Source of the DNA: Membranihabitans marinus
Lineage (GTDB): Bacteria > Bacteroidota > Bacteroidia > Chitinophagales > Saprospiraceae
NCBI RefSeq assembly: GCF_021729155.1
Contig: NZ_JAJQYA010000020.1
Location: 1 to 64,000, forward strand
Reading direction: 5' to 3'
DNA: 64,000 bases
Shown: piece by piece, positions 1-7,196 of the stretch
Layout: each line of letters opens with the position of its first letter
Position numbering within the stretch: position 1 is the stretch's first letter
Translations under genes and position numbers: made by a program
The notes under the pieces: generated by a model
Database searches by the model: none
What the model saw: the letters and a program-made list of their open reading frames with translations, nothing else
Told to the model about the DNA's origin: nothing

Positions 1-78
1 TAGTATTTCCTTCTCGTTTTTCTTCTCTTTTTTCATAGTTTGCTAAGATAAGTAGACACACTTAATTGAACAGTCTCG

Positions 79-1074
79 TTAGGTTGGGTGGATTTGACTT
101 TGTTTTTTCTTTTTGGTGGAGTGTTTAATAAAGCCTGTTTTAAACGCTTTACTAGCAATGTCTTTGTAAGTTAAAACTGGGTGCTTTATCATCCTTTCAA
201 TTAGGTGCTCAAAGATGTCTCCTTCCATATCACAGCGGTTGAGCCTAAAAAAGTATTCATTTAAATAGGATTGTAGATATTCTCCATGACCATAGGTGCC
301 TCGAAGACTATTGTAAAACCCCATACTCTGTTTATATATCAACATAAGTGCATCGTTATAGGGTTTTCTACTGCATCTAGCATTTTTGGATTTTCTCTTT
401 TGGGGAAGATTCATCTTCACTCCTACGTATTGAAGAGATATTGGGCCAAATCCATTCCATCCACTTGTAGTGATTTGAGCTTTTTTATCGATGTGATCCT
501 CAAAGATTTTAATTAATTCTTTTGCTCTTAAATTTTTTATAGTTCTACCATAAATCCAGGTTTTACGGTCACCTCCGCGTTCTGCTGCCAAAGCAACTAG
601 CTTTTTTTTCTCTACGATTTTACCTTCTTTCCTTATTTGATTAACACCCATTTCACATATCAATATATCTACTTTACCTTTCATTTTATATCGCAAGGTG
701 CTGCCCATGGCTTCCGTTATTTTCTGCTTAAACAACCAGCAAGTTCCCTGTCTTAAATCCAATAATTCAGCCAATTGGGTGGTAGAAATTCCCTTTTTGA
801 ATACAGATTCTAAATACACCATAAACAATGCCTTTTGTAGACTAAATTTTACTTTGTGGAATAATGTATTAGCTGTTGGAGATTCAATATAGCCACAAGA
901 AGTGCATCTTCGGTCGTATTTTTTATTGCCATTACAGTACTTTTGGTGACTACATCTGTGGCACTGATAACCATCTTTCCATTTTTTGTCTGATAAAAAC
1001 TTTACGCAGCTTTCTTCATCTGGAAATCGCTTTATAAAATCAAACCAAGACAATTTTTTATTTTTCGCATTCAT
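79..1074 (-). CDS. IS1595-family (ISXO2-like) transposase, catalytic residues substituted
   Basis: This 331-residue protein has the IS1595/ISXO2 layout. An N-terminal zinc ribbon has Cys38, Cys41, Cys57 and Cys60, followed by a helical region and a DDE-type domain ending in the family-typical GTYGHGEYLQSYLNEYFFRL block. Active family members carry an Asp-Glu pair at the first catalytic site and Thr-Asp at the second. Here these read Cys140-Glu141 (ICEMGV) and Thr203-Ser204 (ITTSGW), so two of three catalytic positions appear lost. The last 16 or so residues are Lys-rich and lie beyond a short inverted repeat at 130-145, so they may be encoded by flanking DNA. The family call is firm. That it is inactive or repurposed is inferred from a by-eye alignment. 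Confidence 0.82.
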   Translation of the reverse strand: MNAKNKKLSWFDFIKRFPDEESCVKFLSDKKWKDGYQCHRCSHQKYCNGNKKYDRRCTSCGYIESPTANTLFHKVKFSLQKALFMVYLESVFKKGISTTQLAELLDLRQGTCWLFKQKITEAMGSTLRYKMKGKVDILICEMGVNQIRKEGKIVEKKKLVALAAERGGDRKTWIYGRTIKNLRAKELIKIFEDHIDKKAQITTSGWNGFGPISLQYVGVKMNLPQKRKSKNARCSRKPYNDALMLIYKQSMGFYNSLRGTYGHGEYLQSYLNEYFFRLNRCDMEGDIFEHLIERMIKHPVLTYKDIASKAFKTGFIKHSTKKKKQSQIHPT

Positions 1075-1141
1075 AATAATTTGGTTTTCTGCTTAATATA
1101 CAAAAAATTAATATGATATCTAAATGTTTAAAGCAGGCTTT
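130..1141 (-). mobile_element. Putative IS1595-type insertion, about 1012 bp, bounded by 16-bp inverted repeats
   Basis: The 16-mer at 130-145 (AAAGCCTGTTTTAAAC) and the reverse complement of 1126-1141 agree at 15 of 16 positions, and they flank the transposase reading frame. The right copy supplies the last three codons and the stop of the neighbouring transposase stub, as expected if this element inserted into that gene. I could not find a target-site duplication: the 8 bp outside each end do not match. The termini are therefore tentative. Confidence 0.4.
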
Positions 1142-1364
1142 TATCTTTACCCAGAACCTTCACCAACAAAGCACATAGTACGTATCTTAGATCAACACTT
1201 CCCAGTCCAAGTGAGGACATTCGTTTTAGCAACACATTGGCTATATCGTCCCAAAGAATTATTTTTTCCATAACAACCCAACGGTTATTCATGTCTAAAT
1301 TTTCATCAAATGGCGTTTCAAAAACTTGATTTCCCAGTTCACTAGCTGGGGTATATTTTATCAT
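1128..1364 (-). pseudogene. Truncated IS5/IS1182-type transposase, N-terminal fragment
   Basis: The 78 residues begin MIKYTPASELGNQVFETPF and continue with NNRWVVMEKIILWDDIANV. This resembles the N-terminal domain (InsH/DUF772 type) of the large Bacteroidota IS5/IS1182-group transposases, which normally run 400-550 residues. Only the N-terminus is present. The frame ends after GKDKSLL, where the last codons fall inside the inverted repeat at 1126-1141. No downstream remainder was seen. It is most likely a dead fragment cut by the adjacent insertion. Confidence 0.65.
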
Positions 1365-1638
1365 TTAAATTCTATAAGAAATGCAAAGAATATAACCATA
1401 TATACGTGTTTTCTTTTGCATCTCAAACTATTATTAAGTAGATGTTTGACTTTTAATACGCTGATTATTAGCGATAGAAAACTATAATTAAAGTTTTATA
1501 GTTGGCCTTGCCTTAGTCTTGAATTTTGATGTGAATTTACTGCTTGTCATAATTGTAAATTGAAGATGTTTTTTATCTTAATCTACTGTCTGATTTCTAG
1601 GGATAAGATCAGTACGACTGGATTATACAACATCACAA

Positions 1639-2127
1639 CTAAAGATCCACAATCTTACATTTTTTACCGATAGGGTGATTTACAAAAAAATCGTTAATAG
1701 TATTTTCATCCACAATTAAATTTAGCCCTTTTTTGGGAAATGCTAAATATACTAATACCAGATTTCCATGCTTACTTTTAAATAGTAAGGCATAATTTTC
1801 AAATTGAATTTTACTTTCGACATCTGCCATGAAAATTTCAATACTATCTATGGGATTATTCTTATGGGATGAAACCGTTAATTTATGAGGGTAGGTCGAA
1901 TTCATGAAATAAGTTAAATCAATTTTTTCATTATATGAATTTACCAATTCAATATGTATAGTTGATTTTATACCGTCTATGAAATAAATTGATTCATTAT
2001 TATCATTGTTCTTTAAATATATAAAAATTCCATCTGGGAAATAATAATTACGATCTTTTACAGAAACTGCATTAGCAAATATATCTTCGATATGCATTCT
2101 GTTAAATAAATTTAATTTTTCTTTCAT
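1639..2127 (-). CDS. Hypothetical protein, paralogue of the next upstream gene (possible immunity-type protein)
   Basis: This is a 162-residue soluble protein with no signal peptide or membrane segment, and I do not recognise a named family. Its C-terminal half aligns by eye with the 172-residue protein encoded just upstream: IEIF/IEVF, a hydrophobic LVYLAF strand, DENTINDFF/DEKHIDAYF and GKKCKI/GKSCKI at the end. The two are tandem paralogues. It is the last gene of a three-gene operon starting with a toxin-like gene, which suggests an immunity or antidote role, but nothing in the sequence proves it. Base composition is strikingly AT-rich. Confidence 0.6.
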   Translation of the reverse strand: MKEKLNLFNRMHIEDIFANAVSVKDRNYYFPDGIFIYLKNNDNNESIYFIDGIKSTIHIELVNSYNEKIDLTYFMNSTYPHKLTVSSHKNNPIDSIEIFMADVESKIQFENYALLFKSKHGNLVLVYLAFPKKGLNLIVDENTINDFFVNHPIGKKCKIVDL

Positions 2128-2158
2128 GTTTGAAATTCGACTTAATTTAACAACAGTT

Positions 2159-2677
2159 CTACTTTATTACTGATTGTATTTTACAAGATTTACCATAAAT
2201 GTTATAGTTGAAATATGCGTCTATATGTTTTTCATCAAATGCAATTGAACCACCTTCAAACGGCCAATAAAAATATAATAAAGCTATTTTTTTGTAATCT
2301 CGATTTCGAAATAAAAATGCCCCTTCACTAGACGCATTATTTTCTAGATTTTCAATACTAAATACTTCAATCTGCGCTATAGTATGATCTATATTGGAAT
2401 TCGGAAATATTTCTCCAGAATATTGAATGGTATCTGATTTATCTTTTTTAGATGTAGATTTTATAGTCAGCTCAAATGATTCATCATCAGTTCCTAATTC
2501 AAGAATTGTCCAATTTACAAATATACTTAGACTATTATTCTTATGTTTTAAATTCAGATGGCAACCTTTATTAAAGTTAAAACTAGTTGAATTATTATAG
2601 AATTTATGAATTCGAATACGATCTGCTTGAATAGATACTAATTCAGTATTGATTAGGTTATTTAAAATATTTTCCAT
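2159..2677 (-). CDS. Hypothetical protein, first of two tandem paralogues (possible immunity-type protein)
   Basis: This 172-residue protein has alternating polar and hydrophobic stretches that suggest beta strands, with no export signal. It ends IYGKSCKIQSVIK, matching the GKKCKIVDL end of its downstream paralogue. It starts with ATG 11 nt after the stop of the 310-residue toxin-like gene, so the two are almost certainly co-transcribed. The family is unknown to me. A cytoplasmic immunity protein is one reading; a chaperone or an unrelated accessory gene are alternatives. Confidence 0.6.
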   Translation of the reverse strand: MENILNNLINTELVSIQADRIRIHKFYNNSTSFNFNKGCHLNLKHKNNSLSIFVNWTILELGTDDESFELTIKSTSKKDKSDTIQYSGEIFPNSNIDHTIAQIEVFSIENLENNASSEGAFLFRNRDYKKIALLYFYWPFEGGSIAFDEKHIDAYFNYNIYGKSCKIQSVIK

Positions 2678-2688
2678 GTGTTCTCAAA

Positions 2689-3621
2689 TTAAAATCTAAA
2701 TTTTAGCTTATTCCCATTTATAGAGATAGACCAAATACCATCTCTAGAATAATAATATGTGAAAAATAGTTTATTATCTTTTGAACCTATCTTTGTTATT
2801 GAACCATTATTATTATATTCTGTCTCGATTTGTAAGTTAAACTCTTGCACAAGATCAAACCAAAAAACATCAATATCTTTTTTTTGGAGTCTTAATCCTT
2901 TTAATCCTCCATTAACATTAAAATCTTTAAATACATTATAATTGTTTTTGTTTATTACTTTCCACAGTTTTTCTCCGTTAGTCTCACCTAGAAACAAATA
3001 TATAGTTTGAAAAGTCTTTATTATATTTACTGCCTTACTGGAATATGATGCGAAGGAGTTTACTGTGCTTATTAAACTTGCTATAGAATTATTTTCTAAC
3101 AGAATTTCAAAAGCCTCTGAAATAAAATGTTGTAAATCACCTTGTGATATAGCTCTTAATGAAACTAGAATATCTTCTGAAAATTTTACATAGGGATGTT
3201 CTTTTTTAAAAAGTTCTATTAACATTTCAATGCCAATTTCCCTGACTACAGGCCAAAGGTAATTAGGTGCATTTTCAAAAAGTTGATTAAGACTATTATA
3301 TGATGAATTTTTAATCAATAAATTTTGGAAGGTAGCTTCTAGTTTTTCTTCATTTGATGGATTGTTGTAAGTATTAACAATGCCATCGTAATTTACTCCA
3401 CCGCCTCCAGAATAATAAATAGAATCTGTGCAATTCGTATAGGTTACAGTATAATAAGAAGTTGAAGAACCATCATACTGTGAATCTACATATCTTCCAT
3501 TTACATTCCAATCTGTATAGTAATATGTCGTATTGTAAATTGTATTATAAGTTGTTGTGCAATTACGAGAAGAAGAAATTGATTTCTGTTGATTATTTTC
3601 ATGTAATAATACTTTATTCAA
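2689..3621 (-). CDS. Toxin-like hypothetical protein with Tyr/Thr/Asn-rich N-terminus
   Basis: This protein has 310 residues from a TTG start. Residues 20-75 are a low-complexity Tyr/Thr/Ser/Asn stretch ending in GGGG. Residues 90-235 look helical. The last 75 residues form a compact module (GLKGLRLQKKDIDVFWFDL, then ITKIGSKDNKLFFTYYYSRDG). The architecture of low-complexity linker, helical domain and small C-terminal module, followed by two small paralogous genes, is like a polymorphic-toxin tail separated from its exported N-terminus, but no catalytic motif is recognisable. The start is chosen because a full AAGGAGGTGAG ribosome-binding site (3625-3635) sits 7 nt upstream, which is unusual for Bacteroidota. 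The frame is closed by a stop at 3661-3663. Confidence 0.55.
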   Translation of the reverse strand: MNKVLLHENNQQKSISSSRNCTTTYNTIYNTTYYYTDWNVNGRYVDSQYDGSSTSYYTVTYTNCTDSIYYSGGGGVNYDGIVNTYNNPSNEEKLEATFQNLLIKNSSYNSLNQLFENAPNYLWPVVREIGIEMLIELFKKEHPYVKFSEDILVSLRAISQGDLQHFISEAFEILLENNSIASLISTVNSFASYSSKAVNIIKTFQTIYLFLGETNGEKLWKVINKNNYNVFKDFNVNGGLKGLRLQKKDIDVFWFDLVQEFNLQIETEYNNNGSITKIGSKDNKLFFTYYYSRDGIWSISINGNKLKFRF

Positions 3622-3638
3622 AACCTCACCTCCTTCAT
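3618..3638 (-). promoter_or_regulatory. Strong Shine-Dalgarno with overlapping six-codon mini-ORF ahead of the toxin-like gene
   Basis: On the minus strand AAGGAGGTGAG lies at 3635-3625, complementary to the canonical 16S tail, 7 nt before the TTG start. The same stretch reads ATG AAG GAG GTG AGG TTT TGA, a six-codon frame whose TGA overlaps the TTG by two bases. The site decides the start of the 310-residue protein. Whether the mini-frame is translated is unknown. Confidence 0.4.
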
Positions 3639-3653
3639 ATAGCCAACTGGATA

Positions 3654-3919
3654 TTCCGGACTAAGCTGACCCAGTAAATTCGGAAGGCAAAAGAGGGGCT
3701 ATAACTGGATGGCATGGCAAAGAAACATGGACAATCCGGCGGATATTGACCCAAGTAGGTAAAAACAAGGAAAAGAGGGCGAAATTGATCAAAATACCTG
3801 CTTATTTGAATAGATAAGCTAATATTTATCCGGACCATGTTGACCCGCCTGAAAAATAATCCAGAGCATATTGACCCACCCCCAAATATTGGGGAAAATA
3901 ATCCGGAGCATATTGACCC
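3654..3919 (+). repeat. Five imperfect 19-bp direct repeats, IS21-type left end
   Basis: Copies lie at 3654-3672, 3734-3752, 3828-3846, 3859-3877 and 3901-3919, with consensus ATCCGGAGCATATTGACCC. The last four are very similar and the first is the most diverged. IS21-family ends typically carry several short repeats that bind the transposase, and the istA fragment follows directly, so these are read as transposase-binding sites at the element's left end. Confidence 0.7.
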
Positions 3920-3939
3920 CCTTGTGAGTAGTTTTTGGT

Positions 3940-3978
3940 TTTTTGATTTACATATTATTACAATATGTAAATCAAAAA
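3940..3978 (+). promoter_or_regulatory. Perfect 17-bp inverted repeat just before the istA start
   Basis: Arms at 3940-3956 and 3962-3978 are exact complements separated by the 5-nt loop ATTAC. The right arm ends two bases before the ATG at 3981 and takes in part of the A/G-rich leader. In RNA this hairpin would bury the translation start. Several insertion sequences use such structures to block expression from outside transcripts, which is the likely role here by analogy. Confidence 0.55.
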
Positions 3979-3980
3979 GG

Positions 3981-4166
3981 ATGGTAGGAAAACCAACGTC
4001 TATGAGTAAGATCAAACAATTGCTACAATTGTATAAAAAAGGAGAATCCAAGAGGTCTATAGCCCAGATACTGGGCATCAGCAGAAATACCGTCAGAGCA
4101 ATCTCTAAATTCCTCCCATCCCTTCACTTTTATTCTATTTTCTATTCTTTGTTTAGATTTTCCTAA
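3981..4166 (+). pseudogene. istA: istA fragment, N-terminal helix-turn-helix of an IS21 transposase
   Basis: The frame from ATG 3981 reads MVGKPTSMSKIKQLLQLYKK and then GESKRSIAQILGISRNTVRA, the typical N-terminal HTH of IstA. A full IstA is roughly 400-500 residues. Here the frame diverges after about 40 residues into SKFLPSLHFYS and stops at residue 61. It is a truncated non-functional remnant. The frame is open upstream to 3837, but those residues just translate the end repeats. Confidence 0.7.
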
Positions 4167-4607
4167 TTCGATTACAAATAGATTGAAATACAAATGTCTT
4201 TATAGTACGGTTGATGGATTAATATTATTGAAATCGGATGTATTCCCCTGATTCATACACCTCAAACTAGTCTTTTAGCAAGGAATTTAAACCTTGGTTT
4301 GGCCTAACTTGAAAATTGTGGAATTAGATAATTTCAATTATAATTAATGGGTTTTACTCCTTTTTTAATCGAAGCGTTTTAATGGATTAATATAAAAATT
4401 GTAAAACTATATAGAAGTCAATATGGAAGGTTAACTCAAAATAAAAAGCCCTTTATCAGGATAGATTAAATTTTAACCTGATAAAGGGGGGGGGATTTTA
4501 TTAAGTGAAGTATAATCTAGGTTTATTGTGATGCTATTGGATAATGGCTATACCTGTGAAATTCATTACCTATCGTTCACTTTCTCATTAACTTATGTCT
4601 TCATGAA
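4167..4607. other. Intergenic stretch, no gene seen
   Basis: About 440 bp of AT-rich DNA separates the IS21 remnant from the 3' end of the CotH gene. The only structure I can support is the hairpin terminator at 4449-4488 with an adjoining run of nine G at 4486-4494. Confidence 0.5.
4449..4488 (-). terminator. Rho-independent terminator after the CotH gene
   Basis: The 12-bp stem CCCTTTATCAGG / CCTGATAAAGGG (4449-4460 and 4477-4488) has a 16-nt loop. On the minus strand it is followed by CTTTTTATTTT. It lies about 120 bp past the stop of the CotH gene. Confidence 0.7.
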
Positions 4608-6116
4608 CTATTGATTTAAATAAACTTGCGCTGCCGCATTTCGTTCAGCAACATGAGACTTAAGCTGAGAAATGGCAGACTGAAATTCAGAACTATTGTT
4701 TAGAAAAGAATAGCCTTGAACTTCTGTGGTCGCATAGGGTTCAACTAAAGCCGCATATGTGGTATACAGGGCTTGTATTTCACTAACATTGAAGTCTTCG
4801 GTAATCACCTTTTCGACATATTCATTATATTTTTCTCTGTAAACTTCATCGGCATATAAAAAACCAATTAATGGCCATTGAGAGCCGTTCAGTCCGGCAA
4901 AATCAAGGGGTAAAGAACCGTTCATATTACCTGATTGTAGGGCTTCGTTGTTGTCCCATGGAATCCATGATAGTTTTTCTGTTTCTGGATTGTTATACAG
5001 GAAATAATTATGTGTCATCCGCCCATAAGTATCCCAATTTTGAATAACCGTGTTGACCGCCAAGTAATTTAAAAAGATATCTGTATCAAATACCGACTCT
5101 AAATTACTTCTCCAAGTATCAGGATCAGCAGTCCTAGTTCCGTCGTGGAGGGCAGTAAATAGCGCCTGAATATCTGACCAATCACTATCGTCTTCATTGG
5201 TTTTTTTAACAAATACATCTTCCGTAAAACTTCCTTGGGCAAAGGTCGCTCCTGTTCCATCGGGTTTGTATAAGTTGCCCTCATTGTCAGAAAATTGATT
5301 GTCGATAACAGTATCATCTACCTCTTCTACTAGGGTGTAAAGCCCAAAATATTCTGGCCCATTACCGTGGTCTATGTACAAGGTATAAAAAGCAGTATGT
5401 GAACTGGCCAATCCAGCACTTCTAAAGATATCTGCTGCTACCTTCTCACGGAGAAACGATTTGTCATTGTAATTATTCTTAAGACTTAGCTTTTTAAATC
5501 CATAAAATCGCTGGTTGTCTATTTGCGGATATTCATCTTCAAATTCATCGAAATCCAGCTTTAAGGATAGCTTTAATATCCCACTTTGCCAACTGGATTG
5601 TAAGCTCGAATTCCCTTTGAATCGAATACCTACGCGATACCATTGTTTGCCATTGTAGAATACCTCTCCAGGGACAAAAATTGGATCTTCATCTGCAAAA
5701 GAATTTCCTCCTCCAACCGGATTGCCACCAAAACCACCACCTACTGGGGGACCACCAAAGCCTCCGCCTTGGTTGCCTCCAAAACCTCCCCCTTGGTTGC
5801 CTCCACTGGATCCAAAATTGCCGTAAAGCTCTGTCATATTCTTCAACATGGCTTCCCACCTATCTTCTGAAATGACAATATCAAATCTTTTTACAGTATT
5901 GTCTTCAAAAACCTCGTCGAAATTTCCATCCACAGATTTACTATGGGTCTCAGTCGTCCAGTCGGTAGCTTCGAAATCTGAGTCGTTATAAGTCTCATTA
6001 ATTTCAGTGCTCTCTTCCAATTCGGTTAATTCAGCATCGTTGTCACAGGCCATGAATGAAAATGTGAGAATGGCCAACAACAGTAAGAATGCATGACTAT
6101 TTTTAAATATTTTCAT
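4608..6116 (-). CDS. CotH-kinase family lipoprotein
   Basis: This 502-residue lipoprotein has a signal peptide ending FSFMAC (lipid Cys24). An acidic linker follows, then a Gly-rich segment (about residues 103-137) with repeated GGNQGGGFGG units, then a CotH-type secretory protein-kinase domain. Recognisable family blocks are the early RVGIRFKGNSS strand, KKLSLKNNYNDKSFLREK, GLYTLVEEVDD and the metal-site-like WIPWDNNEAL. In this family the kinase phosphorylates exported or surface proteins; here the protein would act in the periplasm or on the surface. It lies 73 bp after an EF-hand lipoprotein gene on the same strand, a partnership also seen elsewhere in Bacteroidota, and a shared transcript is likely. 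The substrate is unknown. Confidence 0.85.
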   Translation of the reverse strand: MKIFKNSHAFLLLLAILTFSFMACDNDAELTELEESTEINETYNDSDFEATDWTTETHSKSVDGNFDEVFEDNTVKRFDIVISEDRWEAMLKNMTELYGNFGSSGGNQGGGFGGNQGGGFGGPPVGGGFGGNPVGGGNSFADEDPIFVPGEVFYNGKQWYRVGIRFKGNSSLQSSWQSGILKLSLKLDFDEFEDEYPQIDNQRFYGFKKLSLKNNYNDKSFLREKVAADIFRSAGLASSHTAFYTLYIDHGNGPEYFGLYTLVEEVDDTVIDNQFSDNEGNLYKPDGTGATFAQGSFTEDVFVKKTNEDDSDWSDIQALFTALHDGTRTADPDTWRSNLESVFDTDIFLNYLAVNTVIQNWDTYGRMTHNYFLYNNPETEKLSWIPWDNNEALQSGNMNGSLPLDFAGLNGSQWPLIGFLYADEVYREKYNEYVEKVITEDFNVSEIQALYTTYAALVEPYATTEVQGYSFLNNSSEFQSAISQLKSHVAERNAAAQVYLNQ

Positions 6117-6189
6117 AGTAGATGATATTTAAGGTGTCGAAAAAAGAATTTATACGATTTCCGTTAATTATAAATGTAATTCGTATTAT

Positions 6190-6495
6190 TTAACCTCTAG
6201 GGGGACCTTGTCGTCTTTCAGGGCGAGGAGCATTTTGTAATTCTTCCTTGCTGATGTAGCCATCATTATTGGTGTCAATGGTTGAAAATTTTTCCAATAA
6301 CGGTCCTTCAACTTCTTCTTTAGAAAGCTTCCCATCTTCATTGCTATCCATTTTGAAAATATCCTCAACAGATGGAGGACCTTGTCGATTGCCTCTTTGA
6401 GCTTGAGATTGATTGGAAGTAGTTTCTTTTTGACTGCCACAGGAGGTGAGTATGATACTAAGTCCTGCGATTAAGAAAAACAATATATTTTTCAT
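6190..6495 (-). CDS. EF-hand calcium-binding lipoprotein
   Basis: This 101-residue lipoprotein has signal peptide and lipobox IILTSC (Cys19). It carries two canonical EF-hand loops, DSNEDGKLSKEE (about residues 50-61) and DTNNDGYISKEE (74-85), each with Asp/Asn/Asp/Glu at ligand positions. The tail is Pro/Arg/Gly-rich. It is the first gene of a two-gene unit with the CotH kinase, so calcium may modulate kinase activity or attachment. That link is inferred from adjacency only. Confidence 0.85.
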   Translation of the reverse strand: MKNILFFLIAGLSIILTSCGSQKETTSNQSQAQRGNRQGPPSVEDIFKMDSNEDGKLSKEEVEGPLLEKFSTIDTNNDGYISKEELQNAPRPERRQGPPRG

Positions 6496-7196
6496 TATTT
6501 ATGATTATAAGTGAATAAAAAATAACCCATTATGTGGTTTAATTTGTTTAATATTTTGTGCTTAAATTATGATTGATAATGGTTGAAAATAGGGCTCAAA
6601 CTGTACGAAATTGAAGGATAGATTTCTTCAATTGTTGACTTAGGGAAAAATGACTGTATAAGTCTGTGAAAGGCAACCTGCCTCATCCCCACTACATACC
6701 GTAGGATGCTGTTTTGAATTAATGAAATAATTTTTTTCATCTATGTTATTTTTATATTAATTTCTCTTTAGACATAGACAATCATCAAATCCTTCGGTCA
6801 ATGGTTATTTTTATTAAAAGTTTTTAAGCCACCTCTTATAAATAGGGAGAATCAATGGATATTATGTGAGAGAGTAAATACAAGAAGGAATAGGAGCAAG
6901 ACAGGAGATACTGACCCATAACCTCAAAAATCGTGGTAAAATTTTGTTTGTTGTAAAGCCGATTTTGGACTGTGGTTTAAAATATGAATATCAATCCCGC
7001 GAAATATATTTTATTTCCTACTGTTTATCTTAATAATAGCTGGTTTAATCGATATAATTTTGTATCAAATATAGGCTAGTTACTTTTACAGAATAATTGA
7101 ATAGTTCGGTCATTTTTGTTATATCTATTTAAACGAGTGACTTAAAACTATTTTTTAAGAAATATAAATGTTGAATTAATAGGAAAATTAAGGAAG
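6496..7196. other. Divergent intergenic region, no gene seen
   Basis: About 700 bp lies between the leftward EF-hand/CotH unit and the rightward TonB receptor. It must hold both promoters. TAATTTTG at 7055-7062 fits the Bacteroidota -7 consensus TAnnTTTG, but no TTTG box lies at the right spacing. No credible coding frame or RNA gene was recognised. Confidence 0.4.

Larger units (their letters stand above)
3654..4101 (+). mobile_element. IS21-family remnant (left end plus 5' end of istA)
   Basis: The five end repeats, a long hairpin and the first about 40 codons of an istA-type gene survive. The rest of istA, all of istB and the right end are absent from the window. Similarity to IstA stops near 4100, after the HTH residues GISRNTVRA. 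The remnant sits directly upstream of the divergent toxin-like gene, so it may mark how that island arrived or may supply its promoter. Confidence 0.6.

Noticed and set aside
3635-4078. Minus-strand 147-codon frame across the IS21 end
   Set aside because: It crosses the direct repeats and the hairpin antisense to istA; the periodic residues come from the DNA repeats.
4608-6116. CotH as evidence of sporulation
   Set aside because: CotH-kinase domains are widespread in non-spore-forming bacteria, and nothing else here suggests spores.
7055-7062. TAATTTTG as promoter of the TonB receptor gene
   Set aside because: No TTTG/TTG element lies 19-21 bp upstream, and such octamers are frequent by chance in this AT-rich DNA.
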